Part shown: positions 1 through 10,967 of the stretch, piece by piece | Numbering within the stretch: position 1 is the first letter of the stretch | Layout of the letters: every line of letters starts with the position of its first letter | NCBI RefSeq assembly: GCF_010183535.1 | Contig: NC_071332.1 | Location: 14,570,001-14,634,000 of the forward strand | Origin: Caenorhabditis remanei | Taxonomy: Eukaryota > Nematoda > Chromadorea > Rhabditida > Rhabditidae | Direction: 5' to 3' | Length of the DNA: 64,000 nucleotides | Notes under the pieces: generated by a model | Database searches by the model: none | What the model saw: only the letters and a program-made list of their open reading frames with translations | Told to the model about the DNA's origin: nothing | Position numbers and translations under genes: made by a program

Positions 1-85
1 ATCCGAGATCGAACCCCCATCCATTTTTCCATCCTCCTTCCACCCTCACCCTCCTTCCACCCTCCGCGCAACACCTGACGCCAAA

Positions 86-135
86 TTTTCACCCTCTCCC
101 TCCCCTCCAGGCCTAGGGGGGAGAGGGTGAAATTA
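86..135. repeat. C/G-rich palindrome at the left edge
   Basis: A run of C-rich DNA (CACCCTC and CCTCC motifs) is followed by its near reverse complement, so the two arms (about 87-106 and 114-133) could pair around an AGGCCT centre. The flanking 1-85 is also C-rich. It probably is the end of a repeat cut by the window edge. Its CACCC-rich strand resembles the ends of the element at 45895-46874, but I cannot show that they are related. Confidence 0.5.
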
Positions 136-295
136 TCCCCACCTACTACTGTGATCCCATCGTATCTGTAAGTTTTTGAGATTTAATTGTTAGAGTGAAA
201 AGAGTGAAACACAAGATAAAAATATCAAATTCAAGTTTCAACTGATAACTTCCGAAGCATTCGTCCGAAGCATTCCATCCGAAGCATTCGAAACC

Positions 296-1358
296 CTATT
301 GTCGTTTTGGAATCTCGCGGGACAAATCATTTTCCGCACTGACGAGCGTATGGTTTGATTCAAAGTAAGATAAATTACACTGGCGCATCCTGAAACCCTC
401 TTTTTCGCTGAACCAAGAGCTTATAATAACAGTACCTGTACAACATTGCCAGCATACATGAGCAGCTACAATGAGCCATTTTGGAGAGTAAAATAGTTGC
501 ATGTAGACGCAAACTAATGAACCAATCGAATGAAAGAAACAGATGATAGCTGCTTGGAGAATCACTTGCCGTTGAGTTTTGGTGAATTGAGCAGACTCAA
601 TATTGTTTCCTTTTCGGATCAAGGAGGAGACAAGATAGGTGTAGAGGGACAATGTGATGACAGTCAATGAGATGTTATTGATAACTTGACTCACATTATA
701 ATAGTATGATGGATCGAATCCAATGCCTGCGTCGAAAAACCAAGTCATATATTCTGGACGGAAAATGGGAGGTTTAGTGAAGAACATTCCGTAAGAGGCT
801 ACAACGAAAGAGAAAAACAGAAGCAAGTATATAAAAGAACTGTGGAAAATCCAATGGAGATTGAGTTTCTGATTGATTTCACTTATTCGACAGAGTGCCA
901 AAGTGATAGAAGAAGCAGAACATCCCACCCATGCGCCAAAAACAATGGCACCAAGGATAAATGTCAGACGAGGATAATCACAGTAATAGATTCCATAGAA
1001 TCCCATATACCCAGTTGCCACTGAGTTGATACACTCTGATGGGATATCAAAGATAGCCAAACAAATCATGATTTTGAAGGCGGGGATATGGATGCGTTCA
1101 CGATTGAGCATTGAGGCCAGGCAAAGAAGGTAAAGGATCTGAAAAATGAAGAGTTATGAATTTCATTGTAACACGTTATGTACTAACCACAAAAAATGAT
1201 CCACTTGTCATGAAATATAGACCCAAATACGGCCTCTTTGCTCTCTCTTCCTCAGACATTGTCCAGTTATCCGGACATGTATAAAAATGAGAGTTTAGTT
1301 CGAAATTATTCAAAATGAAATAACTCAATGACATATGATAATTTGTTGGTGTGGACAT
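296..1358 (-). CDS. srt-family serpentine chemoreceptor
   Basis: This is a two-exon gene: 1358-1188 and 1138-296, joined in phase 0 across a 49-nt intron, giving 337 aa. Exon 1 has the Srt-type N-terminal region: an extracellular Cys-containing stretch (YTCPDNW) followed by RPYLGLYFMTSG, the start of TM1. Exon 2 carries the other transmembrane segments, including the conserved YCDYPRL loop, FFTKPPIF after TM4, and a TM7 ending WFSEKEGF. Length fits the Srt family (about 330-350 aa). Srt proteins are seven-transmembrane, presumed G-protein-coupled receptors of chemosensory neurons; the ligand is unknown. An in-frame ATG at residue 9 is an alternative start. No damage is visible. Confidence 0.88.
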
Positions 1359-1761
1359 AGTGAAGGCAAGAAATTTTTAATGATAGAAAACACAGATTTA
1401 AAATGTGTTTATCGGCTGTGATACCAGACAGTCGGAAGTTGTTTATCCGTACATTACATGATCTGGAATCCCTGAGGATCTTCAAATCACATAGATCTCC
1501 AGACATGCTGACGTCGAAAGATACTGGGCTAGACTGTTTTGGGAAATGGTGTGGGAGCTCATTTCAAGAAACATAAACTCTAACAGACCAATTGATTATA
1601 TCGTGGGAGTCGTAATCAAAAACCAAGGGTCAACATAATATTATTTACAGAAACTCACGAGAAGAAATAAAAAAAAACTATCAGGCATTCAGGTAGGCTG
1701 TCTGGGGTAGTTTTGTAGTATGCACTACGCAAGATAATATTTTTCTGACTTCAAAAAGAAT

Positions 1762-1833
1762 GGGCCGAACCGGGGATTGAACCCGGGACCTCTCGCACCC
1801 AAAGCGAGAATCATACCACTAGACCATTCGGCC
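1762..1833 (-). tRNA. tRNA-Pro (UGG)
   Basis: A 72-nt cloverleaf reads on the minus strand. The acceptor stem GGCCGAA pairs with TTCGGCC, the anticodon stem CTCGC/GCGAG closes the loop TTTGGGT (anticodon TGG), and the T arm is CCGGG-TTCAATC-CCCGG. A and B box sequences are intact and there is no intron. It lies head-to-head with a damaged copy about 110 bp away. Confidence 0.95.
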
Positions 1834-1944
1834 ACATTTAAAACATGTTTTCGATTTATGGAAGGTGGAAAAGGAAATAAAATGGAAGCATAGATTTGGA
1901 CATCCGACAAGATTCTTTATCATCTCTTCTTATCTTCTCCATAT

Positions 1945-2016
1945 ATTTCTCCACTATAGTGGTATGATTCTCGCTTTGGGTGCGAGAGGTCCCGGGTTCA
2001 ATCCCCGGTTCGGCCC
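1945..2016 (+). pseudogene. tRNA-Pro pseudogene, 5' end lost
   Basis: From 1955 onward the sequence matches the neighbouring tRNA-Pro(UGG) through the anticodon arm, variable loop, T arm and 3' acceptor strand. The first 10-12 bases are unrelated, so the 5' acceptor strand cannot pair with TTCGGCC. The molecule should not fold or process as a tRNA. It is inverted relative to the intact gene at 1762-1833. Confidence 0.8.
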
Positions 2017-2047
2017 ATTCTTTTGAATTTTTGGATTTTTTACTGTA

Positions 2048-3195
2048 CAGTAGCGAGCATAGGTGAGGGCAGATTCATACTTTCATGTGTATCTCTGCTG
2101 AATCGTGTCCGTTTTGCATAATCTTTTTTTTGACAGATAGCTGAAACATTCAGTAATAAGAAAATATGTTTTTTGAAAAAGTTAACATTTTAAATTTTAT
2201 CGATAATCGATTTTTCCTGACCGAGATTTGAAAATTCGAAAAAAAACTTTTTATTTTTCTCTTGGAGTTATTGATTTTTTGATGTCAGAATGATGGAAAA
2301 TGTATAAATAAACAAAAAATTATTTTGAATTAGTTTCTTAGTTCCTAAGCATCGTGCTAGAGCTCCAGAAGTCAAAAGTGGCGTCCTCGGGAAAACCTTC
2401 ATAACTCATCAAAAAATTCTCCAAATTTTTTGAAACATGTACCAAAAGACGTGTTTTGAGTTCTTCTACAAACCAACATCAAAAAGTTACAATTTTAGAA
2501 AAAATAATTTTTCAAATTTTTTTCACTCAAAAATTTTTCATTCCAATTTTTTCCTGGATTTCCGATATTTTCTGGCTATAAAACGAACATACGTTTCAAA
2601 TACTGCATGCAAAGTGCTTTATCACAAATAATAAAACACATGTTTGTGTTTCTTGTTCGTTTTATAGCCAGAAAATATCGGAAATCCAGGAAAAAATTGG
2701 AATGAAAAATTTTTGAGTGAAAAAAATTTGAAAAATTATTTTTTTCTAAAATCTTGATTTCTTGATGTTGGTTTGTAGAAGAACTCAAAACACGTCTTTT
2801 GGTACATGTTTTGGCTAATTTGGATAATTTTTTGATGAGTTATGAAGGTTTTCCCGAGGACGCCACTTTTGACTTCTGGAGCTCTAGCACGATGCTCAGG
2901 AACTAAGAAACTAATTCAACCTAATTTTTTGTTTATTTATACATTTTCCATCATTCTGACATCAAAAAATCAATAACTCCAAGAGAAAAATAAAAAGTTT
3001 TTTTTCGAATATTCAAATCACGGTCAGGAAAAATCGATTATCGATAAAATTTAAAATGTTAACTTTTTCAAAAAACTTATTTTCTTATTACTGAATGTTT
3101 CAGCTATCTGTCAAAAAAAGATTATGCAAAACGGACACGATTCAGCAGAGATACACATGAAAGTATGAATCTGCCCTCACCTATGCTCGCTACTG
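2048..3195. mobile_element. 1.15-kb palindromic (foldback) element with TA target duplication
   Basis: The left half (2048 to about 2590) is repeated as reverse complement in the right half (about 2650 to 3195), leaving a short unpaired centre near 2600-2640. The ends read CAGTAGCGAGCATAGGTGAG inward from both sides, and TA flanks each end (2046-2047 and 3196-3197), as expected of Tc1/mariner-class non-autonomous elements. No transposase reading frame is present. Open frames inside it are mirror images made by the palindrome. Confidence 0.88.
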
Positions 3196-3296
3196 TAATT
3201 GCTCAATGAATACATAGATTTTCATAATTGAACTCCTAACTATAAGGATATTCAAATTTTCAGAGAATGTTCGTAACATCATGTCGTCGGCTCATG

Positions 3297-4431
3297 TTAA
3301 AACACTGTTGATGTGTTTCTTACTTCAACTGATCTTTTCCCTGTTCTTAATCTGAAAATTCATTTTTTCTTTCGTCTGCCAAAGGTCTCTTGACGATTAC
3401 TCACACAGGAATATATTGAGCAGCGAATTCTCTATATGGTGCAAAGAATATCAATAGAGCAACAGTGTTCACTGACGATTGAGCTGCAAACCAAGCGATG
3501 CACAACTCACCCAAAAATTGTGAATATCGAAATTCGAAAATAGCCATTGCCGCAATCAGACAAACTGGAGATAAACAGAGGATGCATGTGGTACTTTGAA
3601 CAAATAAACTACGAACTGCTTCCTTATGTTTCTTAAAGTTTACTGACGAGATTTGAAGTTTCAGATAACTCATCAATTTGAAAATGTCCGAAATGATAAG
3701 AATAAAAAATGAGAATGCAAGAGTGAGGACAATCAAACAAATTGTTGCTAGAACAAAATACTCGGCATTTTTAAGATAAATGTCGAATTCCGGTAACGCC
3801 TGGAAGTCTTTCAGGTATTCGGGGTAATTCTGAAACACGAAAGACTTCATTCCATTCTGTTTGATCATAAAAACAAACATCTATTATGTAATTCCACTTT
3901 TCTTCTTCTCTCGCATGAAATGCGTCCATTAAGATTTTTGCCAAAGGAGCAATAATTATAAAAAAGAAAGCATAAATACCTTCAATGCGTATTGGAAGAA
4001 CATGCATTTTCAGTATGACTGCCATTGTTTGATGTTTTTTGATAAAACAAGAATATAGGAATATGAATTGAATAACACCAATACTATATAAAGCAACCTA
4101 CAAAATTAATAACTTTCTTTGGAGTAACTTTGACTGAAATCACTAATGAATAATGCAACGGAACGCCAAACCACGTGCTCAGAGTTCCAACACTGTATCC
4201 CGCCAATATAGGGAATAATGGAACTGGTTGCATTAAAATAGTTAAATGGACGTCAGTAAGGAAGCATGTGGCTTGATAGAGCAAGAGATAAAAACGAAAA
4301 TTTCCTAACTTTTTGCATTGAAATATTAGCAAGTACATACCAAAAGAGTTCAGGAAGAATGAAACAATACCAATAGCATGGTATGTGTTTAAATACCAAA
4401 CTGGTTTGGAAAAATCAATATTCACTTTCAT
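3297..4431 (-). CDS. sri-family serpentine chemoreceptor
   Basis: Four exons: 4431-4144, 4097-3879, 3829-3405 and 3351-3297, encoding 328 aa. The introns are 46, 49 and 53 nt with good signals. Family evidence is the Sri/Srh-type stretch GNFRFYLLLYQATCF, then LMQPVPLFPILAGYSVG, the motif after TM5-6 (HKEAVRSLF) and the C-terminal FFAPYREF. These are seven-transmembrane receptors presumed to act in chemosensory neurons. The frame stays open upstream to 4725, but that part matches no receptor N-terminus, so I chose the ATG at 4431 just ahead of TM1. The last exon adds only 18 residues; without it the protein would end at the TGA in the donor region. Confidence 0.85.
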
Positions 4432-4861
4432 GCTTTTTGATGTGAAAACTCCTTTATTTTGATCGTTTGGAGAAAATGAGTAACAGGTGAATTCAGGTAA
4501 TTTCCAGGCAGTTAGCCATCGAAAACGGCAGTTAGCCGAGGAAAAAAATCCAGCATGCCATACGTATATTTTGCCATCTAATCGTCTAGCCTTCATTCTG
4601 AAAAACCAAATGTATAGTTCTTCGCCCATAACTTGATTGCTCTGAGTGATTGACAGTTGGTTCAGACTTTGGAGAGGAACTGTCAAGTTAAAATCATTGG
4701 CTTCACAATATACATTTTCATCCATTTTCGTTGGAATAGTTTTCTCTGGAAATCAAACGTATCAGAAAGATAAATAATTTCCAGACAGTTTATTGAATAT
4801 TAATTTCAAGTTTTTTGATACAAAAAATAACAAATTGATTTTTAAAACAAGAGAGACTCCT

Positions 4862-4990
4862 TAGAAACCTGGAAGAGCATTCGAATCGGGGAAATCGGGC
4901 ACGGTAATTTTCCGCACTGTTTTCGAGCAGTATATGTTTTCCCCGATTTAAAGGCTCTCTCCGATTTTAACGGGGTCTCAAAAACGACAT
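4862..4990. repeat. short repeat-like block between the sri and F-box genes
   Basis: The segment alternates AATCGGGGAAATCGGG with CCCCGATTT and CCGATTTTAACGGGG, giving overlapping short inverted repeats. It is more GC-rich than its surroundings and codes for nothing I recognise. The rest of 4432-5014 shows no feature apart from probable upstream sequence of the sri gene. Confidence 0.35.
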
Positions 4991-5014
4991 GGAAAAATGA
5001 GATTGTTCGGAAAT

Positions 5015-5913
5015 TTATAACTTTCTCTCGATATAAATACGTCTTCGTTCAAATTCGATTTCGAATATATAATTGGATCCTTGAATCGGATAATGTCGAA
5101 TAGCTGGTTCACCCAATCTTGTCTGAACAATCATGGATGGTCGATTGAACGATTTAAGGATGTTTTCAATGTTGAATGGGTGAACTCCAACAGTCAATTC
5201 AAGTGATTGCAATTGTTTGGCTTTGTTCAGGAAACTCTGAAAGAATAATAAGAAAATAGATGTATATTTTAACATACACTTACCTTTAAGATGACCGGGA
5301 TAACATGAGAACAGGTGACACCGAAGAATTGAATCTTGATTTTAGTTAAATGTTCAAACGATTTGAATGGGAATTTATTAGGAGTAAGGTAAGTTTGAAT
5401 GAAGATCTTTTCCAATTTTTTGCATGGCTCAGATTCGACAATTTGTTGGAGACTTTCAACGGATTTCTTTCCGACAACCAGATGAACATCTCTCAATGTG
5501 TCAGGATGCAAGTGAGCAAAAAGTGGAGCAGCGAGAACGACGCTTGCAGAATAGAACGTCTCCGTGTGGACTTTGTGCTTCAAATCCGGCAACAACCATT
5601 TGAAAATCTTCGGAAGAGTTTTTTGATTTTGACCAATCGATAGTCTTTTTAATCGAAGTTTTGTATTTCTCATCATGCTTGTCAGATATTTCATTTTAGG
5701 TACTGGCATGCCGCAGTATATTGCCATTTCTGTCATTTTCGGATTCAAATTATCGACAAGATCTCGGGTGGCTGTGTTGACTTGGCGCAAAATGAATCTG
5801 AAACAAATTGTTCTCATATCATTGCAAAAAACAAGCATTGGCACTTACTTATCTTCCAAAGTCAAGTAATCTGCAATGTTTTGAAAGGGAAGCGCTGGAG
5901 ATGAGAAATCCAT
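5015..5913 (-). CDS. F-box protein with FTH (DUF38) domain, fbxa type
   Basis: Three exons: 5913-5849, 5797-5284 and 5236-5015, encoding 266 aa. Residues 1-40 form a short F-box (LPFQNIADYLTLEDK then LRQVNTATRDLVDN). The rest resembles the FTH domain of Caenorhabditis F-box A proteins, with leucine/isoleucine-rich repeats such as LKRLSIG, EKIFIQ and LTKIKIQFFG. F-box proteins bind Skp1 in SCF ubiquitin ligases, and the FTH part is thought to select substrates; the target is unknown. A TTTTGTTTCAG acceptor lies about 17 nt before the ATG, consistent with SL1 trans-splicing. Donors are consensus (GTAAGT) at both introns. No damage is visible. Confidence 0.85.
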
Positions 5914-6476
5914 GAGTGAAAGATTGCAAACTGAAACAAAACGATTGAGTTATTTACACAATTCGAAAAGAAATGCAAATTTGAAGAAAGCGCGCTTTCT
6001 CTGCGTGTGTTAGAGACTGAGAGACGTAGAATTTGTTGTTGTGAATAGGCGTCAGCTGACACATGTTGAGAAGATGGCGCGTATAAATTCGGAAACAAAG
6101 AGAACTTTCTCACAACGATTCCTCCTCAAATTGACGGATTGCTTTTTTCGGATCATCTTGCCAAGACATTATCTGAAAATACCTAAAAATCCATTGTAAA
6201 AATAGTGTTGAATAATTCAGTGTCTCGAAACTATGATAAAAATAGGAAAACAACGTTTTTCGGAGTGAAAGTACATGACAAGCTGATAATAAACTACAAA
6301 TTTTATGAGCACTTGATTTAAATAATCACAGATTAGAACTTTAATGATGACAATGACACAAGAATGAGTACAATTAATTGAGTGGGAGAATTTGCTAAAA
6401 AAATCATATGGTACAAGATAATGTTCAAAAAAAGAGAAAGTACAAATTGTCATAATTAAATTGAGATTAGAAGCAA
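5914..6476. other. intergenic, no gene seen
   Basis: Apart from the trans-splice acceptor just upstream of the F-box gene (about 5930), I see only AT-rich spacer. This interval carries the upstream region of the fbxa-type gene and the 3' end of the next gene. Short open frames here have no family resemblance. Confidence 0.5.
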
Positions 6477-8418
6477 TTATTGATCAGGTTTTGGACACCA
6501 CGGACATTCAACCGGAAGTCGGTAACAGGCATGTTGATTGTGAAGCCATCGGTGGCGCTGAAAATTGTGTGTTCAGTTTTAAATCAAACCAAAAACTGAG
6601 TGATCCTTACATTAGGAAGAAGTTTGAGAAGAGCAATCATCTGGCAATGTTCCACCGCATCATACATATCACAAGTTCTCAACTTTTCTTTTTTCTTGTT
6701 CTTCACAACCAGGTTATAGGCAACTTCGGCGTGTTCTTCAATATTTGTGAAGAAATTAGTGACACGCAAGTGTTTTAATTCAGATTTCAAATCTTCCAAT
6801 GAGAAATTTCCGTCGACTGGCCGAATCTCAACGGCGTTTGCGAACCATTCCGGATAGAATATGCAGAAGAACTTCCCAAGATGGTCTCTGATTACATAAA
6901 CTTCTTCCACCTTTGTGAATTGCGGCACTTTCTGAAAATTGAGTATACAGTCACATCAAAAAACAGTTGAAACTTACTTTACAAATCTTGAAATGATCAT
7001 CGTCACACACGCACTTCCAAAACACTTCATTGAACACTCTCCAGCGTTCATTTGTCATTTTCTGGAAGATACTTCTGACTGAAATCACAAAACGAAGAAT
7101 TTCAATGAGCAAATCAGAAGTGAGCATGCAGTACATTCCAGAAAATGCTGGGATTAGGAGAGCACGAGTTTTGGTTCTTCTCGGCGTTATTGGAACAAAC
7201 TGAAAATGGAATTTTGATTGAAATTATATCTTTCAGCATTGAAAAATCAATTTTTTGCAGATTTATTGATTTAATCACCTCAATGTTTTCCAAATGTTGC
7301 AACTTCGAATAAACTGTTTCGTAATTCACAGTTGAATATCCCTTTTTGATTGGAAATTCCACTCGAATAATCCTTCGAAGCTTTTCTTCAAGCTCTTTCA
7401 CATCCCATCGTTCCGCTTTAATCATTTGAAGAACTTCCTGAACCAACATGAATTTCGAGCCGTTCTCTTCGAAAACACGGAGATAAACTGAATGCCATTC
7501 GGGATGAAGTGGTGGTCTTGGAAGGAACAACAACGGCCGATCTGCATGGAATTTCTGCATCACTTTGATAGACGAACTCGCATAATTCAGTATGTTTTGA
7601 TAGTATTTGATTCGTTTTTTCACTGCACACCTTCTAACGTCTTCGGATAAAGTTCTCTCCAAATTCGCCATTAAGGCCTCGTCGTGAGGCACCGGAATCA
7701 TATTTTTGAGATGGATGAAGACCTCTCCGAGTGTTTGGTCTTTTATTTGGTATTTTCGCTCGACATTCTGTAAAATTTGAATTTTTGGAATGAACCGTTC
7801 TTTGACGTCTGCAAACATTGTGTCAGACACAATGCGGTTGATTTACTTTCAAACCCAAATGAAATGAACTTCGGCTCGCTTGACCTACATTTTCGTTTTC
7901 CTTCATCAAATTACTAATTGACGTGATATCTTCCATTGAGAATTCACAGAGTTCGAAACTCTCTTTCAGACGACTTTCCATTGATTTCCAAAACAATTCG
8001 AAAACCGTTCGGATTATATGATCCGACATTTCCAATTGCTTCTTTCCGCATCGACGCCATGTCAGAAACTGACACAAGTCGCGTTTGTATGCGAAAGTAG
8101 TTTCTCCTCTCTTGAATGTTATGGGGATATCCTGAAAATGATTAAACTAAAATTCGAAATGCGCATGTTCTCGGTGAAAATTAGCTTCCGAAAACTCACT
8201 TCGAATTCTTTATCTTTTGAGCCAGGTTTCACTCGACTATCCACGTTGAACGTAAAAAGATACAAATCTTTCATGAATTCTTCATAGCTCCCTCCATAAA
8301 TCGCCGCTTTTGTGCGCTTGAAGTCCGCGGAGAACTGCTTTTTCTCATCGAATACATGTAGAAGTTCGTTCGGAACGAACAACTTGAAAAGTAGGAGATT
8401 ATCTGATTCTTCTGTCAT
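6477..8418 (-). CDS. unrecognised six-exon protein, about 524 aa
   Basis: Exons 8418-8200, 8131-7889, 7767-7279, 7199-6978, 6931-6611 and 6557-6477 all join in phase 0. A TTTTGCAG acceptor lies 5 nt before the ATG, as for a trans-spliced message. I do not recognise the family. Visible properties: soluble, rich in charged residues and leucine, no signal peptide or membrane segment. The first third has an aromatic-rich stretch (MKDLYLFTFNV), and the middle ends FWKCVCDDDHFKIC. The last 230 residues have Leu/Val spacing like the FTH/LRR-like part of F-box proteins, but no convincing F-box is seen. Intron 2 (121 nt, GTAGGT donor) and the final exon are the least certain parts. Confidence 0.6.
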
Positions 8419-8510
8419 GTCTTCTGCAAAAGTTTCTCGTTTGACGGATGAAAATGAAATGAAAGAACAGAAAAATCCCCATGAATAAAAAAGTGTGCAG
8501 AGAAATGTTC

Positions 8511-8735
8511 TCAGAATATTTTGGCGCCATTTTTAGCGAAAATTCTGGAAAAATTATTATTATTACATTGTGTGCGTTTTGGCGTGGCGGTGTTTACACA
8601 TTTGCGACAAATACCGTAGTCTACTTGCAGAACACAGCCTCCAGCGGAAGCCCTCTCAATGCACTGCGCACAGTACTTTGAGAGGGCCTCTGCAGGAGGC
8701 CGTGGCAGAAAACTTTCATAATTGGCTTCACTCAA
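8511..8735. repeat. GC-hairpin repeat
   Basis: This block is GC-rich against AT-rich flanks and contains nested inverted repeats: CCCTCTCAA paired with TTTGAGAGGG (about 8651-8686) and GGCCTC-TGCAG-GAGGCC (about 8685-8701). It looks like the end of a non-autonomous transposon. The open frames across it on both strands follow from its composition and are not taken as genes. Confidence 0.5.
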
Positions 8736-8844
8736 TTTAAAGTATTTAGTTTATAAACTCAATCTTTGAAAAAGTTGGAGAAGAAAGCCATATTATACGG
8801 TGATTACAGATAAAATATCGAATTTTTTACAACTTATCTTCAGC

Positions 8845-9300
8845 AGATCCGTTTGTCTGTCCGTCTGTCGCCGACTCTAGTGCCCTTTGTACTAAACCGT
8901 TTTTAACGAAACTTATACAGATCGCTTGGAAATTTTCCCCCGATGATGCCCGTCTATTTTTTTAGTTAGATTAGTTCTAAAATAGGTCACTAGGGGAATA
9001 AACGTGGTTTTCAAGCCTTTCATTGGCTTTCATTCCGAAAATAGGAAATTTAGGATCCTATTTTCCCGTGAACTCGAGTTCACGGGAACATTTTTTAAAT
9101 AACTTTTTCATTATTCAAATGAATTGATTTCTTCAAATCGTCTAGAAAAGTGCGTGGGTTTTCAAGAACTATTTTTTTCAAAGGCTATCTAAACTAGAAT
9201 TGAGTAATGTTTCCCTTGACACCCTCTCAAAGTTGGACACTTTCAACTGAAAACGGCCAAAGTTGTTAGAATTATGGTCATTACTGTATTCCATTTTTAC
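8845..9300. repeat. dispersed repeat, also present at 13225-13440
   Basis: The start (CAGATCCGTTTGTCTGTCCG, then CTGTCGCC and a GATGATGCCCG segment) matches a second copy at about 13225-13350 inside the str pseudogene. The right part (about 9217-9290, CTCTCAAAGTTGG then GGCCAAAGTTG) matches the ends of the TA-flanked MITEs at 56067 and 61722, so this is a composite of old repeats. No coding sequence is seen. Confidence 0.5.
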
Positions 9301-9429
9301 CGTCTGTCTAACTATTGAAATTAGAAATATGTAGAATAGTTTTGAAGTCTTTCAGAGAAAAAAATTCAGGAAGCAGAACTGTTTAGATCAAACCAGACTG
9401 AAGAGAAGATTTCCGTGTATAAGAAAAAC

Positions 9430-10330
9430 AATCTTGAAAGATTTTGGAGAGGGAGACGGCAACGCCGCCGATGAGTCAAAAACTTAAAATTAATACTTTA
9501 AGTGCATTTTTAAATGCGAATAGAAAAGTTTTCAAATTCCTAATAGTAAGCTTCAGTAAAAGAGTTGGTAAAGTTTTTTTCAGTCCGAAGCCAAAGAAGA
9601 AATTCCCGATTTAGTACAATTCTGAGACCTCGGATGTCTCCATAATTGAAGAAGCTGTTACAGCCAGAAGCTTAATAGAAGTAGAATGAATGAAAGAACA
9701 CTACTCAAATAGTGATGGTGATTTGTGAATAAGGAACTTTGTCGTTGCTCGGTTACCTTCAAAAGGTATTAATTCTAGGATGAGGATTTGTTGAAACATG
9801 GTCTTAGTCTGCCATATTCAGAGAAGGGAGACGGCATCGCCGCCGATCAGTCAAAAGTTTGAAATTGATATTTGAAAGATGACTCGCCTCTTGAGGTGGG
9901 AGAAAAGGAGAGTTATGAAGTTCCTGTTCTTTTAAAATATTATGTTAGACAAAGAAGAAGCAATGAAAAAGTTTCGATTGGTGAGTTGAAATCCACTCAT
10001 ACTGAAATCCATTTTCCATCAGGATAGAAAAAGTCACAGAGAAAGTTTGTCAAAATCGTATCAGAAAAACAGAGATGTTTCAATTTGTTCTCTATCGGGA
10101 CGGGTTGCTTAGCTAACAAGAACTAACAACATGTGAGGAAAAATAATACAATCCACGAGTAGGAGAACATTCTGAGACCTTGATAGTCTGAACAATTTGA
10201 GAAGCGCCGCAGGCGCTGTAACACTCAGAAAGGTGGTGTAGAAAAGGAGGTTGAGCAGCCGTTAGGCTGCGTGAACCGACTGGTCTGACAACGTTTAACA
10301 AACTTATTAGGTGACTTATTAAGTGAACTT
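9430..10330. repeat. hairpin-module repeat array (array 1)
   Basis: Several short modules recur with GC-rich hairpins in AT-rich DNA: GACGGC-aac-GCCGCC (about 9454-9469), the same with loop ATC (about 9829-9845), GAGAC-CTCGGAT-GTCTC (about 9625), GCGCC-GCAG-GGCGC type (10204-10216) and GCAGCC-GTTA-GGCTGC (10255-10270), the last followed by CGACTGGT. The same modules recur at 14030-14830 and, inverted, at 23381-23462. No protein-coding potential is convincing. The whole gene-free stretch 8419-10967 is made of such repeats and spacer. Confidence 0.6.
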
Positions 10331-10967
10331 CAATCATGTGTGAATATGATAGAGAGAAGCTGAGATGATATACGAGAAAATTACAGATTATTTATAGTTA
10401 CACATTTCATTTTTCCAATTCTTCGAAATCTCCGAAATACTCATCTTCTAGATCTGCACACCGCGGACTTCTGAAAAACAATGAAATTTACGACAACTAC
10501 AGTAACCGAATCAGGTAGAGTTTTTCAGACCGACACAACTTACAAAGTTGTGCATTTGACTCCTCATTGTAGAATATGTATAGTTTTAAAACGTATAGAA
10601 AAGACGAAAATGGATGGTATCGATGGTTTCGCGGTATTATTCCCAGTATTAGTATTTCCAGTCAGAAAACCGAAAAAATCAATAAAACATGACAATTCGT
10701 GATTCTGCAGTCTCCTATTCTTGTTCCACATCTGCGTATATCGGTGGGGTATTTACCTCCAGATGTTCTGACTGGTTGTCGGTCTTGTGCAGTGGGGTAG
10801 TTAACACTGGAATCGATAACATTCAGATTAACTTATGTTAGTTTTTTTGAATTTAATTATTTTTTTATTTAACGATCTCTGTTTCCTGATCAGACAGTTT
10901 GAAATAATACTGTTTTTTCTCTCTTTTTCTCTTTTCGTATTCATTCCAATCGAATCAATTTTCAGAC

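Noticed and set aside
1725..1910. 61-codon frame on the minus strand
   Set aside because: Its conserved part is just the translated tRNA-Pro gene.
2437..2788. Matching open frames on both strands in the palindrome
   Set aside because: They are mirror images produced by the inverted repeat and have no family similarity.
4432..4725. N-terminal extension of the sri gene
   Set aside because: Open frame continues upstream but matches no receptor N-terminus and would put about 98 residues before TM1.
10481..10702. 73-codon plus-strand frame rich in Thr and Lys
   Set aside because: Sits among repeats, no homologous motif and no splice or trans-splice context.
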